From Hormiphora californensis (taxonomy: Eukaryota > Ctenophora > Tentaculata > Cydippida > Pleurobrachiidae), in assembly GCA_020137815.1 (NCBI GenBank), contig CM035353.1:6846798-6910797 (forward strand): DNA of 64,000 nucleotides, read 5' to 3'. Both the position numbers and the translations under genes were made by a program. The notes below the pieces were generated by a model. It was not told the origin of the DNA, ran no database searches, and saw only the letters and a program-made list of their open reading frames with translations. Below are positions 58,453 to 64,000 of the stretch, piece after piece; the stretch's first letter is position 1; each line of letters begins with the position of its first letter.

Positions 58453-58606
58453 CATTTAAACCTGGATTTACCGGACCGACAGATTTATTAACCCAGTTTA
58501 GCATTTATGTGAAATAAAATAGTATATATCTACCGGGTACTGTGCACCTCGATATACCGTGAATTTGTCTTTCCTCCGAGAAATCCGGTAAATCGAGGTT
58601 AAACTG
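58453..58606. mobile_element. pogo-like MITE
   Basis: 154 bp; ends CATTTAAACCTGGATTTACC and (inverted) CAGTTTAACCTCGATTTACC; TA on both sides (58451-58452, 58607-58608). Same family as 4269-4440. Confidence 0.75.
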
Positions 58607-58728
58607 TATGTATTAGTGGGTAAATTTCTAAAGTGCGTTAGCCCACATAAATAGAACAGAGGAGTTCAATACGCACAAATAAATTACGTTTTCCAAAAGA
58701 TTTAATTTACACCTAAATGATCCATTCA

Positions 58729-61700
58729 TCAATCGTCCAACACACTTCCATTATAGATATGTTCCTGAATGGGATGAGGGTTTAAAACACGCGGTTCTTC
58801 TGTTATGATATCTCCCTCAGCATCTTCCGGGAAACTATCCGTCTCATTATAAGTTGTCTCCAGTACTTCATGGTCAGTCATGTTCTCACTAACAGGCCGG
58901 AAGACAGGTAGGTGGACTATCTCGTCGGGTGGTGGGTTATTCTGATCTTGGCTATTTTTCCGATTAGCTGGAACGCTGTAGTGGACATCGTTCATTGCTG
59001 GCACTATCTCCCTCATCTCATAATCATCGTTAGCCGCTGGTACGGTCTTCAGCTTGCTAATGTAGTAAACTATCTTACCCTTCAGTTTGGTTGCCGCTGC
59101 CTCCACTGTTTTATTGTAAATCAGGGGGTTCACTAGGGAGTTCAGGGGTATGAAGATGATGGAGAACAAGGCGTAGGTTGGTGTGGCATCAATTACCTTT
59201 CCCGAATGAAGGCAACTCACCACAAAGAATGGTATCCAGCATATGAAGTCCGTGATGATTATGACTGTTACCTTCCTTTGGAGTTGTTTGTTCCGTTGTA
59301 TAACCTGCTTGTTGGGACAGGGCCCCCTGACTAGGCCTTTACTCCCGGATAGGGTGAAGAAGGCGATGAGAATGTAGGAGATTGCAATAATGACAAAGCA
59401 AATGACATCGGACAACCAGACCAGCCAAACGTAAAGGAGCTGGGGATCTTCTCGGGTAACGAAGAATTTGAAGGAGCATACACCGTGGTTACCATAGAAA
59501 CTATTACGGTGAGATCTGATTAGGGAGTAATCCTGCGAAAACATCTCTTGGATCAGGGACCGGATTTGTGACCACCGTAGGAACTTTCCCGAGTGCCGCC
59601 GAATGCCTCCATAGTATCCCTCAATGACAGATGTATGCATGGCTTTGTTGGGCATCCCTATAAACAGTGTGTTGTTCCGATCGTAACTAAGGCCATTGAC
59701 AAAGAAATCCTCAAACTGAGGAATCAGGGGAATGGTATAGAGAAGCACTGGGAAAATGAGAACAAGAGCAAAGCAGATAACCACACTCGCCTTAACCTTT
59801 GGGCTCAGCTCAACTGTAGGACCACGAACTAGACCATTAGAACGAATACTGCATACCCTGATGAGACTGAGGATTGTCATAGAGATGACAGAGAGTTGAG
59901 AGCCTACCTGAGCTAAACACACCAAGAACAGCACAAGGAGCTTCCGTCAACCAGCTAACCCGACGATTACAGTACGTTTTAGCATAGAAGGAATCATAGG
60001 AGGCTAACACCAGGAGATATGTTCCTACCAACATGTCTCCAATGGCAATGGACAGCGTTAGGAGTTTGTTCATCAGGATAGCCTTACTTTTAAAAGTCTG
60101 TTCTCGCATTTCTAGCAGGGAACTGAATAGGTTCAGTACATTCAATGCAAAGGAAAGAATTCCTATGCACCAAGCGCACACCTTTAAGGAAACTCCATTC
60201 AATATCTCTTGTCCACAATGTCCGTTGCACTCATCAGAAAGGTCCACACAATCCAAACTCCCGTCACAAACTTGACTCAACCTTATTCTTGCTCCATTCT
60301 TGCACTGGAAGCTGTTCCTACAAATTCTTTCGTCGCTACCATCTCCACAATTATCAGCTAAATCGCAAACCGTGTCATAAGATATGCAGTTACCATTATC
60401 GCAAACAAAATATCGGTTATGATATCGGCCATGATCCTTTACTAAGAATGTCAGATAGTCGTTGTTGACGATGGTATAAACTTGATTTTTCACTAGGTTC
60501 CGACAAGAGTCCTTCAAGACAACCCTTCCTTCTAGTGGACATTCTGTTGTATTGTCCAGGCACTGTCCTTCACATGCTACGTGTAGGTAAATCTCTCCAT
60601 ATAGTGACCTACAATCTAGTTTCCTATCTGGTATGGTTATTTTCAGAGTGTCGTTTAGGCCAAATATTTCTGTACCTGGCTCATAACTCTTTGCCATGAC
60701 CGTGAGACAAGATGACAACTGCTGTCGGAGATTTTCTAAGCCTGGTAGACACCAAAAACCCGATTTTGTTGATTTTCTTTCAACCGGGAATGTTGTTTGC
60801 AGTTGGAACTGTTTACGGGAAATAGTACAAACACGAGTCTCCGCTCCACAGGTGTAAACCAAATCACACAACTGGGGCAGCTCAATGTACCCTCCACGTG
60901 CACCCGGACACACAAAGACATCACTGCAGGTCTTGTTGGATTTTAGTCTGGTGGAGGTCCCTGATCCGCATCTGGGCCACTGATCAACTTCATCCTCCCC
61001 TGACAGACAGTCAACCACACCATCGGAAATCCAATCAAGGGGGATTCGGTCTTTCCGGCCTCGGGGGGCTCCAAAGAACCTGCCACACAACTTTGCCGAT
61101 ACCATCAAACACATGGGATTAGTCTCATCAGATGAGTCAGGACAATCCGCGATTCCATTGCACATCCGGTGCTTATGGACAGTGCACTTGGGCGAGGCTT
61201 CAACACACTTCTCATTTAACCGGTCATCACAGAGGGCCACTATGCCAAGATCTGCACATATGATTTTACTACTTATAGTGGTCAGGTACCCGTCCACTAG
61301 ACACACTCCAGCTACCTGCAAAAAGTTATACCATCTAATTCTGGACAAATTGGTTATACCATCTCGTAAACTTAGTTCACTGCATCAATTAAAAACATGT
61401 ACAAGAGTTAAATATACCCAGAAAGCCCAGTTTACATACCCTATCAGGATCCGAGCAGTTTGTCTGGTCGTGATAATTCGCACAAACAGGATAAAACATC
61501 TATAAAATACAAATACAATAATGAGGGGAGTGCAACATATTATTTAAATGTCAACTTCACATTTTCAAGTCTGAATAACAATTCCAAGTTGGAAGGGATT
61601 TTGACGGTGTTGCGAGCTGAACGGTGCAGTCAAACCTCGATTAACCGGACTATGATTTGCCGTACACTCGACGTTTATCGGTACGATGCAGATCTAGGTC

Positions 61701-64000
61701 CGGTGAATCGAGATTTGACTCGTTGACTATTGACTATTGAGTGACGAGTGTGAACTTGACCCTTCTTTGATTCAGGATTCTATCACTCATTTGAGAGAAC
61801 CGAAAGAGTGTCACTGCACAACTTGATATAACTTACCTTCCTGGCCCCAGAAATTATGGAGCACCGGGTAGAGTTGATTAAAAACACCAGTTCCTTATAG
61901 ATGTTTGTACAGGTCCGGGTTGCTCGAAGACACTTCAAACGACCATTCCCCACATCAAGGAATCCATCCCGACACATGGTAGTAGCTCCTGAATACGTGT
62001 CAATTACCCCATCATTCCTCACGCTGTAGTACTCCCCGTACCTGATGGGTGTATTTTCTATGATTACCAGCTACGAAGTGATGTTGATGCTGGAAATATG
62101 TAGTCCAGATATGGTTTTGTGTTATCTGGGAACAATAAACCTGAAACGAATCACAATTGTCAAATTCATTGATTTTACCTGTATCCATTACAAACGGCCT
62201 CGTCTTCACAGTCGTAACGATCGCAGATATCGTTACAGACAACATTCCTGGATAACGAGGTGCCAATGACGCTGGTATATAAGTTGTTCACCTCACAATA
62301 CATTTCGTCTACCCCTCCATTCGCGCAGTCAACAACATCATCACATCTGGGGAGATGATGATTTGAACATGGTTGGTTAGTTTTGGAGACCTAGTTTGAC
62401 AAGCAACAAGGTTATATTTTGGCAACTTTCTAGCATGAGTGAACAACAATGATCCCAACCTGGCGACAACGAATCCACTGACAATGTCATGCCAGCTTTT
62501 GTCGTTACACACAAACGTTCCGCACAGAAACTGACTCGATTCGGGGGAGTGAGTCAGGGCTGACTCAAACGTTCCACAGATCTGAAACAAACTGTGTTGA
62601 AAGTGCAATCTTTTCAAATACATTTTAACCCCATGATGAATGTGTTCAACATATATTGCACCTGATAGGCCCGTGGATCTTGGGGACATGCCAAATTGAA
62701 CTTAGTGTGATCTGCAACCTCCAATAGAATTATGTAGTAGTCATCCGACCCGGAGCACTTGAAGTAGTCTCTGTCATCGCCGTGAAACTTGCACACATTC
62801 TTTAGGTAACCGTGCACTTCTCTTATCTCACAGTGGTCTATATATGGAAGATTATAGTAGTTACGAAGGGGGGAGAAAAGGGGATAATCAGCTCATCTTT
62901 TGTTCAGTCGATCAGAACACAGGGATCCTCGGTGGAACATTTTTTTACTTTGGTAACGTACCCAGTACACAGTAAGGCAGGTCGGGTATGTCGCAAAACT
63001 CCCACCGCGGATTCGTTGACGCTCCATTATAACACCATGGAGCGGGTTCTTTATCTGGGTTCCGACAGTAGTTGTGAGCCCCTATACCAAGGTAAACTAC
63101 ATCCCTATAAAATTATGTAAATTCATAATAAGCGACAGAAAGATGTAAGTTCCAAAAACTTCTCGCGGAACAAAAAATGTAAGACTCTTGGTGTAGCACC
63201 TTGTCGGCCTGCTGGTCTATATATATAATGGAAGCGGTTCAATTGCTCGACCCTCTTTCACCGTGTACCACAACAAGTGTGTTTAAAGGAGGTTTAGAAC
63301 ATAGTCAATAACACTATTGGGCCAAGATCAAGAGTATTGGTGCGTGGTCGTGTTCACACTGTTGCCAGTATGTTCTTGACTTGTATCAAATGAAGGAGGA
63401 ACATACCAACGAGGTGGAAGATCTTGTCCATTGAATAAAGATCTGTGGTCATTAGGGGAATGAATCATCCAATTCTGACAGGGGAGACCTGACCTGGTTA
63501 CATTTATCGTTCCTCTGTAATAGACACCCTCTGGGTCATTTATTACCTTGCAAACTGAAGCAAAATACCATTCATTATGCAAATAACATCCAATATTATA
63601 TGTAAATAAAATTCAATAAAGCAACAACCGGCAACAACGGAAATTTCAATAAAGCAATCACGCTTCAAACAATTTACAAATACAAACCAACAATTCAAAT
63701 AAACCTTTGCGTTCGAGGGAACGTGTCAAGCTTCAAAATTGCTACAAATAATTTCTTGATGCTATGCTCTAACCTTGAGGTCGAAACTTGCAGACAGGAA
63801 CGGAGCACGAGAGAGTACGTGGGTTTGTTCCATTACCGTTGTAGCACCACAGGTTCATTTCCTGGTCGGGGTTCCGGCAATAGTTATGATCGGCCGTCCC
63901 CAGCTCCTTGTAGATCTGGGTATAATTGTTGACAAGATACAGCTGGTAAACTGTGTAATTGTTGACAAGATACAGCTGGTAAACTGTGTAATTGTTGACA
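58729..64000 (-). CDS. receptor 3: kringle-LDLa-7TM GPCR, 5' end beyond window
   Basis: Minus-strand exons with matching phases: 64000-63774, 63554-63407, 63104-62962, 62837-62662, 62581-62460, 62346-62179, 62041-61837, 61499-61440, 61315-58729. The first gives the second half of kringle A ([24 protein letters not shown]). The next two give kringle B ([50 protein letters not shown]). Then come the cysteine-rich region shared with receptor 1 ([43 protein letters not shown]), LDLa repeats ([45 protein letters not shown]) and 7TM with [12 protein letters not shown] and [11 protein letters not shown], plus a long Ser/Glu-rich cytosolic tail ending NGSVLDD. One extra base near 59908 breaks the frame at TM3. 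Likely a cell-surface receptor of relaxin/LGR type; ligand unknown. Confidence 0.85.
61626..61716. mobile_element. pogo-like MITE remnant in a receptor-3 intron
   Basis: Ends cagtcaaacctcgattaacc and (inverted) agtcaaatctcgattcacc. Diverged relative of 58453-58606. Confidence 0.6.
63928..64000 (-). repeat. 33-bp coding tandem repeat in kringle A region
   Basis: Two full units and the start of a third (63928-63960, 63961-63993, 63994 on) within the receptor-3 reading frame. 33 nt keeps the frame and repeats the 11-residue block [11 protein letters not shown] just upstream of the kringle A half. Confidence 0.85.

Overview
The window is nuclear DNA of an animal that is very probably an invertebrate. 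Support comes from GT-AG introns of mostly 50-600 bp, animal housekeeping genes (RPS3, SAMM50, TMED2, TRA2, ANKRD49, TAF4), receptors built from kringle, LDL-receptor class A and 7TM modules, and a dense load of foldback/MITE elements, minisatellites and retrotransposon remnants. The phylum cannot be fixed from the sequence alone.

Layout. 1-2.3 kb: one possible plus-strand exon and a minus-strand pentraxin gene. 3.1-12.1 kb: the 3' half of an ABCA-type ABC transporter. Its ATPase half and the 5' end of the next gene were duplicated in tandem, and copy 1 later took two mobile-element insertions that are absent from copy 2. 12.7-16 kb: intact intronless LDLa-7TM receptor (receptor 1). 16.3-19.6 kb: nested foldback elements. 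20.1-29.5 kb: five housekeeping genes head to tail on the plus strand (TMED2, TRA2, ANKRD49, SAMM50, RPS3), the last four only 228-294 bp apart, each with a splice-acceptor-like AG 2-7 nt upstream of its ATG. This looks like a trans-spliced operon. 29.6-31.05 kb: a 29-bp minisatellite and two perfect hairpins. 31.2-36.9 kb: an LTR retrotransposon in which only gag is recognisable. 37-49.5 kb: TAF4 on the minus strand, its introns holding foldback elements, two minisatellites and an intronless carbohydrate sulfotransferase on the opposite strand. 50.8-54.2 kb: receptor 2, minus strand, broken by about six frameshifts. 54.7-57.2 kb: a 5'-truncated LINE with an RNase H domain and a 199-bp target-site duplication. 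58.7-64 kb: receptor 3, minus strand, with two kringle domains, a cysteine-rich region, LDLa repeats and 7TM; it runs off the right edge.

Most notable. (1) A three-member receptor family joins kringle and LDLa modules to an LGR/relaxin-receptor-like 7TM domain without leucine-rich repeats, and shares cysteine-rich modules I cannot assign. (2) There is a candidate SL trans-spliced operon. (3) An in-frame TGA in SAMM50 falls exactly on a conserved Trp. (4) Tandem duplications repeatedly straddle splice sites (ABCA, TRA2, ANKRD49, TAF4). (5) Several unrelated foldback families share an internal core and have clear target-site duplications, one of them inside the 3' splice tract of a TAF4 exon.

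Caveat: several genes show isolated single-base frame breaks, and two stretches (about 17.35-17.79 and 31.67-32.70 kb) look like poor consensus sequence, so some 'pseudogene' calls may be base errors.
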